DNA of 64,000 bases from assembly GCF_000516985.1 (NCBI RefSeq), contig NW_006917092.1:6017888-6081887 (forward strand), given 5' to 3'. The notes beneath the pieces were generated by a model that was not told the origin of the DNA, did no database searches, and worked only from the letters and a program-made list of their open reading frames with translations. Positions 20,589 to 31,525 of the stretch are shown here, piece by piece. The translations under genes and the position numbers were made by a program. Within the stretch, counting starts at the first letter, position 1, and every line of letters begins with the position of its first letter. Source of the DNA: Pestalotiopsis fici W106-1 (lineage: Eukaryota > Ascomycota > Sordariomycetes > Amphisphaeriales > Sporocadaceae).

Positions 20589-21820
20589 CCTAGCGTTATT
20601 CAGGCTAGCGAGCCGCACTGTTGAGATGATGGAATAGAATGACACAGGGAAGGACGTTGACGTGCAAGGAAATGATCTGAGATTATATATTGCCAAGCGA
20701 TCTGTTCAACCTTATCCTTGAATGCCGTATTTACGTTGGAATCGGCACGATACAATGAATCTGCGAATGAGCATCTTCGAATTAGTAAAACTAACCGGAA
20801 GAAGCTAAGTGGTATGGTTGATGAGCTGACTATACGCACGTGGGCAGCCGACAGGATCGGACTTGTTTGCCTTTAGTGTACGCGTGGTGTACCCACAGTA
20901 ATAAGGGCTGGACTAATTTAGCTAAGTTGTCGAATTGCGGGTATTGGAAACGCTTATTCCGCTATAGTTTTATAGGCACTATTGGCGGGCAGAAGCGTCC
21001 AATGCTAAGCCTTTAGCCGCCCATGTGTCTTTATGCTTAGATAATCGTGAGTACGCGAGTCCGGGAAAATAAACTCCCTTACCTTAATCGGCTTTAATTA
21101 GGGAGATTAACGGCGATTAAATTTTCTAAATGCAATGCCATTTAAATAAAAACACAATTTCGTCAAAAGACAATCGATTTGCGATGGCCGATATAATCGC
21201 GTAATGACAGTGTTTAATAATTAGAAAACACGGCCTTTTGCGAACTCTTATTTCTGATGCCGACCCTTTTAGGGTTTTACCTGTGGGTTGCCGACTCTGC
21301 TTTATCTTAGGACACTCGTGTCCATGAAACCAACTGCTTTTAATGTTGCTGTCACGGCGCTGGACCCTGCCTACGGGCAGGAAGTGGAAGAACCCCGGGC
21401 GCCAGCTGTGGGCGGCCGGGTGGACAGGTGTGGACCTGGGAACTGACAATGTCTTCAGTGTCCCCGCCCGAACTGAAGATATAGCTCTTCGAGCTATATC
21501 CTATTAATAAAGTTACCCGTAACACTGCGAGAACCGTAGAGAATAAACTGTTATACGTTTGCCTGTACTGCCGTTCAAAACTATTGAAATGCTAATTCGG
21601 GACAACTTTAAGCTGGCATAAAACGCGACTTCCTCTTAACGCGGAACCAGAAAGCGACCTTTCTACAGTGACTGCTGTTAAATTTGAATTAGATGTCGGG
21701 ATAAATTCTTTATTATATATACGTTACAATTCTATGCGTTCTATCTTGTTTTAATTAATGATATATTGTACTATTGAGCTGAATTTCATCTTTAAAGCAC
21801 TATTTCTTTACTTAGACGTT
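20589..21820. other. Intergenic with paired hairpins, possible element end
   Basis: Phosphatase promoter followed by non-coding sequence. Two adjacent inverted repeats stand out. One is CTTCAGT..ACTGAAG (21453-21478). The other is a perfect 10-bp hairpin GATATAGCTC-TTC-GAGCTATATC (21478-21500), followed by ATTAATAAAG, resembling a terminator/polyadenylation region of a retroelement LTR. Confidence 0.4.
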
Positions 21821-22088
21821 GATGTGGGGGCGCTGGAGATGCCTAATAAAAGTGGCTGTGGAGGCTTAGCTTAGAGTGGCTCAATGGTCCAGGTGGGACT
21901 TATAAGCCTTTGTTTTTCGTTGCGTTTAGCATATTGGATCATCATCTATCGTTTTCTCAATTAATACATTCTCATACACTCTAAGATTTAATAATCTATT
22001 TAATCAAAAAAACATACAAAGACTACAGCCTTACGGCTGTCCGTCTTAGGTGGGGGTTAGTTTGGTTTGGTTTTTGTTCCCCATCTTA
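21821..22088 (+). repeat. Dispersed repeat, copy 2
   Basis: Plus-strand counterpart of the repeat at 4069-4345. Both contain the block TAGCTTAG-R-GTGGCTCAATGG and the block TTACGGCTGTCCGTCTTAGG. It abuts the AT-rich island that starts at about 22.1 kb. Confidence 0.75.
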
Positions 22089-22099
22089 ACGTGAATCAT

Positions 22100-24330
22100 A
22101 CTTTATAGTTTTCCAGGTGTACGGCCACATTTCTTGGCGTGGCGTAGCTGACCAATTATACGGCTATATTCGAGTAAAATCGGGCCCGATCGTTTTGCTT
22201 TTTTCGATTTTAAACCCTTTTTACGCCTTTAAAATAGCTTTAAATCTAAATATATCAAATATAATAATAAAAATTATTATTATTTATTAATCGGTAATAA
22301 ATTTAAAGCTTTCGGGGTTATTTCGATGCTTTTATAACGTTATAAAAGTATATTTTTTTAACCTGTTTTTACGTTATATTTAATCTTAAATTATATTATT
22401 TTTTATTTTTTTATTTTTTTAATTGTTTTATTTATAGGAAATAGCTATAAAACTAGTTATAAAATTAAATTAGGAATTAGATTAGGAATTAAATTAGGAA
22501 TTAGATTAGGAATTAGATTAGCATTTATTTTGTTAGCTAGCGGGTGGTTTTTTTTTCTTTTTTTTTTTTATAATTAACGATTTTGCTATTTTTTACGATT
22601 TTGCTGTTTTTTACGATTTTGCTATTATTTTTTCCTTTTTTGCGTAAGCAAAAAAGGAATTAGCTAAAATATTAGCTAATTAATTAATTATTAAAAAAAA
22701 AATATATTATTTTATTTTACGATATTAATTTATTTAGTTATTTATAATTAATGCTAAAATAAAAGCTATATTTAGCTCCGATAAAGCTATAAACGAATTA
22801 ATTATAAATACGATAAATAATTAAACGAATATAAAAAAAAGGATTATTAATAATAAATAAATTAATTTATTTCCGGTATTATATAATATAGGGCCTGTTA
22901 TTTTTTAATTTTAAAACCTTTAATTTTGGATATTATTATGCCGAAAATTATTATATATATATAATTTATTTGCTTAAAGCTCGATTAAAGCCCGATTTTT
23001 TAATTAGTTTCTTTTTCGATAAAATTCCTAACGATAAAGGGGATCCACCCCCGACGGTTAAAAAACTAAGCTTATATAACCTATTTATTAATAAGGCTTT
23101 CGCTTTCGGAGATTTTAGATTTGGCTTTAGAATTATTATTATAATAAGGCCTTTTAGGTTTTTGCTTATTAGAATAGGTTTTAAAGTTATTTTTTGCTTA
23201 ATTTTATTTATATCGATATTTATTAGTATTTTACGATTCGAAAAAAAAAAGTATAATTAACGTTAAAATTAGTATTTTACGTATTAAGCGAATTTTAAAC
23301 GGTAACAAAACGCAAAATGGCAAATAGGCTAATATATTAAGCCTAACCCTTAATATAAGTATTATATTTATTTTTATATTAATTTTAAGGCGGATAATAA
23401 TTATTAAAATAAAGGTTTATTTATTAAAAAGCGTATAATACCGCGGATAATAAATCGTTAATATAGGAAGCTATATTTATAGCGACCGTAAAATATTAGG
23501 CCAAAAATATAGTATTTTTTTTTATTATATAGTTATTCGCTAATAAGCTGGTAAGTTTATTTTTTTTTATTTATACGTTTAAAATAAATTATATAATTAT
23601 AATTTTACGTTTAAAATAAGCTTAATTAAATATTAATCTTTTTAATTAGGAAAAAAAAAATATAAACGGCGAATTTTAAAATATTTTTATAAATTATATA
23701 AAAAATAAAGGGATGCAAAAAAAAAGTTATTTATATATTAAATAAAAAGGCATATTTAAGGCTTTAAAAACCTAATTTTTATTTTTATTTTTAAAGTAAT
23801 TATACGGGTTTTAATAATTTACTTTTTAATATTAATTATATTAATAGCTTTTTTTTTATTAGTAGGGTATCCGTAATCTTTTTAGGTAATTCGACGTTAT
23901 GCATCGATTAATAGGCTATTATAATAACGACCTGCTGTTTTATAAGCATTTATTATACGTAATTTAGGTTTTTGCGCATATGAGAATTATAGCGGTTTCG
24001 GCGTTAGCGATAGCTATTTAGCTATTTATTATTAAATTGCTTTAGTATGCCTAATAAATATGCTATACCTTAGGTTTAATTAAATATTTTCGCTCGAATA
24101 TTTATTAATATAATTCGGAGATAATTAATTTAGCCTTTATCGATTTACTTAATTTGCGTATTATTTTTAATATTTATGCCGCATTTTCGCACTTTTAAAA
24201 TCGTTTCCTTGCCTAAATCTTATAAATCGATGCTATTTATATTACCTAAAGATATGTGTAAAGCGTTTTGTGCTTGGTTTATTATATAGTACTGCAAAAC
24301 CGATGGCTTATTATTCGAATGATAAACATG
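22100..24330. repeat. AT-rich RIP-like island (decayed repeats)
   Basis: About 2.2 kb of very AT-rich DNA with scarce CpA/TpG, frequent TpA and retained CpG, as left by RIP. Internal structure: 12-bp tandem units ATTAGGAATTAG (about 22,465-22,520); three copies of ACGATTTTGCT-R-TTTTTT (22,576-22,628); a perfect 12-bp inverted repeat TTCCTTTTTTGC-GTAA-GCAAAAAAGGAA (22,632-22,659); and a mutated copy of the 16.75-16.96 kb repeat (23,568-23,780). The 96-codon open frame at 22,970 is AT-driven and not credible. Confidence 0.75.
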
Positions 24331-24680
24331 CTTTCATAACCAACAATGATTCGGGACAAAAATCGTAAGGGTAAAAATGAATTACACTTTGTCTTAAGAG
24401 GTGGATATCTTTTTGTTCATCTATTTTCAAACACACTGTCCCACCCACAATTTCAGGGCTTCCATCAGCCTCTCGTCACCAGCACATGGTTGTTCGAACG
24501 GGATAGAACGCATCAACTATCTTTGCTCCACGGTTCCCACCAGCAGAAGGATGCAGTCGATTCCACATTTGTTTGCATGCCTGAGACTCGAACAAGTCAT
24601 TTAATATATACTCCCGTGGATCAGACTTTTTGTTTTTTTATTTCTTTCTTTCTTTCTTTCCCCACCGTGTCTACGAAATA

Positions 24681-26402
24681 TCAATCCATTTTCCTCCACT
24701 GCGGCCCAAATCTCTTCTTATAGTCGTTAAAGTACTGAAGATTGTACATGAGACCGTCGCCTTCATCTTGCATCGCCTCGTGGCGATTTTCTTCCCAGCC
24801 CTCGAATGTACTTCCATCGTAGACAAGGAGAGGGAAGACCCTATGAAACAGCTCAAGATCACAGGCGGGAAACGCTTTCTCCAATAGCTTATCATTGTTG
24901 GGTGCTCCGTCTATCCCCGGCACGGCCGTACTATTTCTTTGCGTGGGAATTCCATTGATCTGAATACCCCTCAGAGCGAGGCGGCGAAGATTTTCGAAAC
25001 GGCTACTCTGCTCAAGAAGCAGTCGCAGGACGCTTCGACAGAAAAGGACGTCTCCGCGGTCAGGGTCAGTTCCTATAAAGGGGTTATGAGGACCACCCCT
25101 ATTACTACCTTTCGTCCTGGGATGAGGGTCGCCATCGCCAACGGTGTCGCCCCAATGCTGAGGGACACGATGCTCAAGAACGAGCTCCTTGAGTGTTGGT
25201 GCAACGCCTCGAAGCAGGAAAACCCATTCATGGCACAGGACCTGCTCGTAACGGTGGGGGATATCCGTAAATGCGTCATTTCCAAGGTCTCCAAGACTCG
25301 TCTCGCCAGTATACGGTTTCACGAGATGAAGATGAGTAACGGTCGCAAATTGTGACGGTAGAGCTTTGGGAAGCCAGATTGCCCCGTGCAAAGCAAATGG
25401 CTCATCATCATCTTCCTCCTGATCGTCATCGCTATCGTCGGCGTCCTCGTCGCCTTCCTCCTCCTTCGCATCAGCATCACCGTCGCCGTTCTCCGCTATA
25501 CTGCCATCTCCGGCCACAAGCTCAATTGCCTCGATTCCTTTCCGTTGGAAGCTCGCAGCTTCTTCCTCGGTGATTATCTCCGAGTTGCCATCGTCTAACA
25601 GCAATGTGCGACGATAAGCCTCGTCATCCTTTGGTGTCGCAAGGACCCCGATATTCAAGTATTTGATGTTCTGGGCATTGCTGCAGACATTCCTTACAAA
25701 CGCACTCGGCAAGTATCCACGAAGCTTCAGGTTCTTCAACACGGGGAGATCAATGCTCGGAGCTAGTGCGGGGTGGCCATTATTCAGCGGCAACCCAACG
25801 AGTTCTAGAGACGTAAGGTTCGGTAGGCTTCCGATAACTCTTATGACCTCGTCGTCAACGCCAATCGACATACATAGTGAGCGCACGTGTCTCGCTAGTT
25901 CCACCCAGCGATCCGGGGAACTGATCTTCCTCACGGAAATGAATTGTTCTTCCCTGCCAAACTGAAAGTTCCTGCGGTTGCAATTCTCGGAGAGCCTGGT
26001 CGGGGGGCTGACGACCTCGGAATTATTCCATTGATCGAAGCGCTTCTCCTTGGACCATGTGACGGGATCGAACTTCTCCTGGCAGTATCTGCGCCGCGAA
26101 GGCTCGTACATCAGCTCTTCATACGGATACACCACGTCTTCACGCCGGTGTACGCGGGGGTTGAAGCGCGACTTGTGGCTCTTGAGCTTCCCGGTGTACT
26201 TGTATTCGCTGACTTCACTCTCAACGTCTATGCCCTCGTGAGTGCCGAGGTGATGGCATTCGATCTCGCTCCAGAGAAATGGAAGGAGACATCGATTGTA
26301 CGCCGTGCATGTGCGACTGAGACTTGCTTGGGCTGGAGGTGATAGCAAGGAGATGATCTCCCGAAATAAGTCGACAGGAAGTGTATCCAAGGATGGGGCC
26401 AT
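24681..26402 (-). CDS. F-box domain protein
   Basis: Likely substrate adaptor of an SCF ubiquitin ligase. Intron-less, 573 aa. The N-terminus holds an F-box-like motif (LDTLPVDLFREIISLLSPPA, then LSRTCTAYNRCLLPFLWSEI). Leucine-rich segments in the middle (LPNLTSLELVGLPL, LPVLKNLKLRGYLP, NLRRLALRGIQI) suggest degenerate leucine-rich repeats. Between them is a strongly acidic stretch of Asp/Glu, about residues 305-335. No clear LRR consensus runs through. The gene lies between the AT-rich island and the hydrolase, with no obvious functional link. Confidence 0.8.
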   Translation of the reverse strand: MAPSLDTLPVDLFREIISLLSPPAQASLSRTCTAYNRCLLPFLWSEIECHHLGTHEGIDVESEVSEYKYTGKLKSHKSRFNPRVHRREDVVYPYEELMYEPSRRRYCQEKFDPVTWSKEKRFDQWNNSEVVSPPTRLSENCNRRNFQFGREEQFISVRKISSPDRWVELARHVRSLCMSIGVDDEVIRVIGSLPNLTSLELVGLPLNNGHPALAPSIDLPVLKNLKLRGYLPSAFVRNVCSNAQNIKYLNIGVLATPKDDEAYRRTLLLDDGNSEIITEEEAASFQRKGIEAIELVAGDGSIAENGDGDADAKEEEGDEDADDSDDDQEEDDDEPFALHGAIWLPKALPSQFATVTHLHLVKPYTGETSLGDLGNDAFTDIPHRYEQVLCHEWVFLLRGVAPTLKELVLEHRVPQHWGDTVGDGDPHPRTKGSNRGGPHNPFIGTDPDRGDVLFCRSVLRLLLEQSSRFENLRRLALRGIQINGIPTQRNSTAVPGIDGAPNNDKLLEKAFPACDLELFHRVFPLLVYDGSTFEGWEENRHEAMQDEGDGLMYNLQYFNDYKKRFGPQWRKMD

Positions 26403-27188
26403 GGTTGGTCAGCTTTCGCCTGCAGCACGACTGGATAGATTGAGAATGATGGTGATGTTAAATGAGTCTCAAGCTCAAGTTTGCATGGGATTCATTGGAT
26501 TTTAAGTAAACGGCTCTTTGCGTCAGGGAGGGAACATCTTTCCCTGGTGCTGCTTGTTGAATCCAATACCTTCAATGTTGTTCTGCGCCCCACAGTTGCT
26601 GCCTGCGCTTTGAGCGTTAGCAGTCGTTTTAGCGCCTTGATTACCTAGAGGCTCTACATTAGGTAACCAAGGGTAGAGGCCTAAATTACCTAGCGCGCTT
26701 AGTTGTATTGCAAAGCAAAGTCAATTCAGTGTCACGTCAAGTTTTCTCTGTTATAAAAGTTTTGAACTAGCCTCGATTTACGCTTTTGTGTCAAAGATGG
26801 CAATTTCATGACGAGAAGTGATAGAAGAACGACGGGAGTGGATTGCAACAGTGTCATCTGGGTGTTCTCTGACTGACGCCAGTCCAAAATAGCTTACTGC
26901 TTGGTAGGGCAGATGAGCTGATAAGGACCACTAAGGGGTTCTTCATGTGCAGTCGCTGTTCTGGGAACCTTCATCTTCTTCGTGCGATCGTCCACTACGT
27001 ACTATTACTACCCCATGGACAGACCCCGTGTCACCAACATCATCAGCGGACACTATACCAGAATGCAATGTTCCAATGTCTACCTAGGTAGGTACTGATT
27101 AAGGACCCCACCAAATCGCAGTGCGCCTCACCCCGCAACCTTGAGTACTTCATCAGTCGCGCCTACAGTTGATAATGTTATTCCCGCC
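26403..27188. other. Intergenic region
   Basis: No gene is recognised. It carries TAGGTA words, including the palindrome TACCTAGGTA at 27081-27090. Confidence 0.4.
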
Positions 27189-29126
27189 TCATACGTGTCT
27201 CACCGTCTTCAAAGGTACTAACAGGTGGCTATCGTACTGACCACCCATATGGATAACGTGAGTACCAATGTTACGCGAGGTTTGACTCGGGGCCTGTTCA
27301 GTCACCCAGTCGGGTGCCCACAGGGTGGGATCACCAAGAGTGACAAAGGTTATGTTGTCGGCAGGCATAAAAGTAAAGGACTCTCGAGGAACTGGGATCT
27401 CAGCGCTGCCAAACGCCGGCCCGCCGATACTGTCTACGCCGGGCTCGACAGTGACTTGCAACATCTCTCCGGCGTGGATGCGCAGACCGAGAGGCCAGAG
27501 GCCGATATCGACGGGCACAATTTCGCCGGCCGAGAGCATTTGCTCCCCCTGGAACAACAACACAGGCTCAGATTCTGTAGACTTGTCCGTGTCAAGCTGC
27601 CGGCGGGAGACATGGGAATACTGGTACGCTGCCGAAATGCTTGTACCACCTTGGGGCAGCGTCCGCAGAAGAGCATCACCATTAGCAGAGACCTTTGTGA
27701 CAGTAATGTAAAGGTCCATATCGTCGGATCCGACAGCCTCAACCCATAAGCGCAGCTTCATGTATCCAAGCAATTCGCTTTCTTCCTCCACCGGGATTTG
27801 GAAAATAGCTGACCCATTAACGGCAGCATACGAGACATTGGCTGCAATGGCACCCTGATCAGGCGACATTGTATTGTTGGGATGGAGGTACAACTGGGAA
27901 AAGGTGTAATCAGAGGGTGGCCATTCTTCAATAACACGATTGACAACGTCGGTACCATTGGGGTCGAGGAGAGAGACGCGGATTTGGGGTGTTTCCTCCC
28001 ATCCATTATCGATACCTTTGAGGTAATAGTCAAAGTATTGTAGGAGCTCGCTCTGGCTGTCGTTTTGGTACAGGTCGTACCACTCGTGGCTGTTGTGTAC
28101 GCGCAGCCACTTGTTTTCAGATTGGATTTTGCGAAAGCCTTCAAAGGTGCCGTGCGTATGCAGCACGTTTTCGTAAGACGCCACTACATAGGCGGGAATT
28201 TCAATGTTCTCGAGTCGGACGGTCTTGTCCTGCCAGTAGAGCGTGTTGTTGGGCTCGGCGAGCGACATTATGAGTGTATCGTCAATGAAATGGTTGCCAG
28301 CCTGGATCTCAATGAAAGCTTCGTTGAAGTTGAGCTGTGGCATGCCACCTCGAACAGCCTGTTCTCGCAAAACGTCGGTAAAGCCTTCCCAAGGTGCAAT
28401 GGCAGGCAGGTGAGGGGGGCGTTCGGCGGCAATGAACTATTGCGAAATAGTGAGCCAGCTGTTGCCAGACATGCCGAGCTTGCCGCTGGACCATGTCTGA
28501 TTGGCAGCCCATTCGATGAAGTCGTAGCCATCTTCAGCCAGCTGTCGGCCCCAGAAGGGAAAGTTGCCCGTCGACGAGAAAGCGCCTCGTGTGTCTGGTT
28601 GGAGGATGGCGTAGCCGTTGCACACCCACTCGGCCGGGTCGTTGGCCTCCCACTTCTGAAGTTCGGACAGGGACGATAGTGGTACGTTGTAGCGCCCAGG
28701 AATGTCGTCGAGATGCTGGTTGCCTGTCTCCTTGCCATAAGGGCTCCAATGCACAATGCCCGGGTAAGTACCATTGGTTGTAGGGCGAAAGATGTCGGCA
28801 TAGATAGTGTTGCCGTCCCGCAGTGTCACGGCCACGTCACGCTCCAAAAGAATATCGCAGCGCAAAGACTTGGCTCCCTCGCGGCGTTTGGAGCCCTTTT
28901 TGAGTACAGCCGTCTCCGGCTTGAATCCGGGGTATCTCGCACGGGGAGTCTCCGGCGGCAGGAGGCGGCGATGCCATACTGGGTAGGTATCATCACCGTA
29001 AACCTTCTGCGTCAGCAGAGTTACGTTAGCTTCATAGGGAGCCGCGTCCTCCGCGTGCGCAACTGTGACCGCACTGGTCACGCCGACTGCAGTCGCTGCC
29101 CAAACAAGTGCTGTTGCAATACCCAT
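27189..29126 (-). pseudogene. CocE/NonD (X-Pro dipeptidyl-peptidase-like) hydrolase with one nonsense codon
   Basis: Secreted serine alpha/beta-hydrolase of the CocE/NonD family, 645 codons from the ATG at 29126. That ATG opens a signal peptide (MGIATALVWAATAVGVTSAV). A second ATG 17 codons upstream is less likely. The core reads FRPTTNGTYPGIVHWSPYG and DTRGAFSSTG, then the nucleophile elbow GMSGNSW (Ser about 223). The histidine region LRVHNSHEWYDLY follows, and then a C-terminal jelly-roll domain ending GGQYDSHLLVPL. Right after the elbow, in GNSWLTISQ, the frame meets TAG (28437-28439) and resumes without shift as FIAAERPPHLPAIAPWEG. Relatives usually have Trp here, so a single G to A change (TGG to TAG) explains it. 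Everything else is intact. Confidence 0.85.
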
Positions 29127-31111
29127 GGTAAAACGCGTATACTTTGTAGTTGCTACTGGGGCTTCTTTGCATCTCACCTACAAGGAATCCATTGTCTTTA
29201 TCAAATGGACGCGCTCATGTGCTTGCAGGCGTCGAAGCCGACTAGACTATACGTTTGTGGGCATGACGTATTCTTCAGCGAGACCCGACACGATGCTTGC
29301 CAGCAGCGACTCGTGGATCTTTTCCAAAATAGTCAGGAATGAAATGAGTTTCGTAAGTGCCAGGTGCTATAAGTAGTGCCCATGCAAAGACTTGTCCCAC
29401 TCGCGCGAGCTCGGTCGAGTGTGGAGAAATGAATAGCCTGTTAATATCGCACCAAGTGCCGTTATATTCTCCCGTATTCTTGCTATGTCATCTTTTGGAC
29501 TTGAAATTTGCAACATCCCGTCCAAGTCCGCGCTAATGTACCCAGACAGCAGAATGTGTGATACTAGTAAGATTCCACTCTCGCAGGTTGTAAGAGGGCG
29601 GGGTCGAGAAGTCGTGGAAGGGGGAAGGTTTCTGTCGGCTTGTCACTGATTGGCGACAGAATCCCCAAGATCAAAAAAGAGAGGGAGCATGGACCTAATA
29701 TGACTTGCAATAATCAGCGTCCACAAAGGGCAAGTTATAGCTGACACTCAAAATCTGCTGTGTTCCAGCGAGCACATATCATGAATATGCACTCGTTCCT
29801 TCGTTCGATCCCTACGTTTTGGAACACGTTCTGGAAGCTCAGCTCTAAACAGTGTTTGTGAAGAAATATTAAACCAGTATTCACAGCAACATGGGCGAGA
29901 GTGGCTTTGGTTGACACCAAACTGATGTTATGGACCCTGTTATCACCTAAGGAAGCACGTGCTCCCCCTAGCCATACACCGCATACGCCTTTCCTTACAA
30001 AGCAGTGACGAATTATGGGACACCATATCCGACGAACCACGAGAATGATTTTTTCCATGTCCTTGAGCACACCAGCCTGTCAAGAAGCATGCTTTTCATG
30101 AGGCACCCCACCGGAAACAGCGACATGACCAAAGGAGTACCTTCTCAGCAAACAGTTGACAATGCCGCCCGCACCATGAAGAGCATCCTGCGTGCTTACA
30201 GGCACGGCAACTATCCGACAATTCAGACTCCACTTGTCACTCAGACTCAGCATGCTGCCGAATGCCTTAAATGGAAGATTATACGTCCGAGATTCCAGGT
30301 GTCGGCTGTCTTGGACTACAAGCCAGTTCATCACGTTCCTCAATAACTGATGCTCGAGACATAGAGGGTCCTGGATTGGACAATTACTGCCCAAGACGCC
30401 CAAAGTCCGGTGCGGGCCACGTGCAGAGAGAAGACTAAAAGTTGAAGGACGCAGTCGAGGTAAGAGGCCGGTGGAAAACCACAATGGGTTTTGCTTGGTA
30501 TACCTCTGTACGTCATAAATGAGGCCGCGTCGCTACTCTTTGCCAACATTAGAAAAAAAAAAAAAAGAACTGAACATATACCTCCCGAGACGGAATGATG
30601 CAGCTATTGCGCCTGTAGTGCATGTATTGTGCATGGAGTGGGCCACGCCCAGAGTTTGCCAAGGACCGCTCTGTTGTTGATCGATGCGTACAAGACGGAA
30701 GTAATACTGTCGAGGTGTAGACGTTCGCCATTGTGAAGTCACTGCCTATTATGAGGCAATTTTGCACATTTATCACTGCTAATTTTGTGGGCGAAAAGCA
30801 CGAACCGGTGTTTTTTTTTCCCTATCTGCAATGAATCTGGATGGACGAATATCAAGCCGAAGGAACATTGTCGCAACCTTACCACAGTAACTCAAGATAA
30901 AACGTTAACAGGTAAAAGACAATGTTTATTATACAGCACATAGCTATCCTCTATAAACGATGGTCGTTGACATCTTCGACCAGACCCTCTCCAGGTTCCG
31001 CGCTCGTCTCTCCTTTGACGCATACACATACACAGTAATTTCCCTTCGATGCCCACGTTTCCAGGTATACCGTCCTATACTTGTCTCGTTGGTACTCTCA
31101 TTCTCTGCCAG
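29127..31111. other. Intergenic region
   Basis: About 2 kb with no supported gene. Overlapping short frames on both strands (29.7-30.5 kb) lack domains. A14-17 runs occur near 30,551. Confidence 0.4.
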
Positions 31112-31525
31112 TTAGGCAGAGGCGACGCAGCTTTCATAGCACTCTGTCTGGATGCTATTGGCGCAGCTTGCAGAGCATTCTGTCTGGCGCCTCTCGAGTT
31201 CGGTACTTTCCTCCTCAGTGCTCTCCTCGTCACTCTCACCCATGGCCACCTTGGTCACGTAGGTAACGCAGCTTCCATAGCACTCTGTCTGGCGATTTTC
31301 GAGCTGGGTGCTGTCATCCTCAGTTGACTCCTCCTCAGCACTCTCGCCCTCGTCGAACTTGGTTACGTAAGTGACGCAGCTTCCATAGCAATCCTCTGGT
31401 GTGCGGCTCTGGAGCTCGGACACGCTGCCGGTTTCGGTGGCACTTAGGCCATAGGGATTGGCGACAGGCAGTGCATGAACGGCGACGTTGGCGCTGGCAA
31501 GGAGGAAGACGCTGAAGGGACGCAT
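31112..31525 (-). CDS. Small secreted protein with CYGSC-type internal repeats
   Basis: 137 aa with a cleavable signal peptide (MRPFSVFLLASANVAVHALP). The mature part contains an exactly repeated core, CYGSCVTYVTK, twice, each copy preceded by R-x-x-(E)-x-C. Shorter relatives CSASC and CYESC follow, so there are four CX3C units. The spacers are acidic (EEESTEDDST, DEESTEEEST) and end in LENRQ, LERRQ or LQSRT just before each core. The DNA of the two long cores differs only at silent positions, which points to selection on the peptide. No known family is recognised. It could be a cysteine-rich effector or wall protein, or a multi-core peptide precursor cut at Arg sites. Confidence 0.75.
   Translation of the reverse strand: MRPFSVFLLASANVAVHALPVANPYGLSATETGSVSELQSRTPEDCYGSCVTYVTKFDEGESAEEESTEDDSTQLENRQTECYGSCVTYVTKVAMGESDEESTEEESTELERRQTECSASCANSIQTECYESCVASA

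Noticed and set aside
20589..20696. 36-codon upstream extension of the phosphatase
   Set aside because: It would bury the signal peptide inside the protein; the ATG at 20588 gives a proper secretory N-terminus.
21880..21900. Pol III A-box-like TGGCTCAATGG in the dispersed repeat (SINE idea)
   Set aside because: Present in both copies, but no B-box follows and no poly-A or tRNA-like fold was seen.
22970..23260. 96-codon open frame in the AT-rich island
   Set aside because: Composition is driven by AT content (Phe/Ile/Lys), with no family resemblance; RIP-like DNA.
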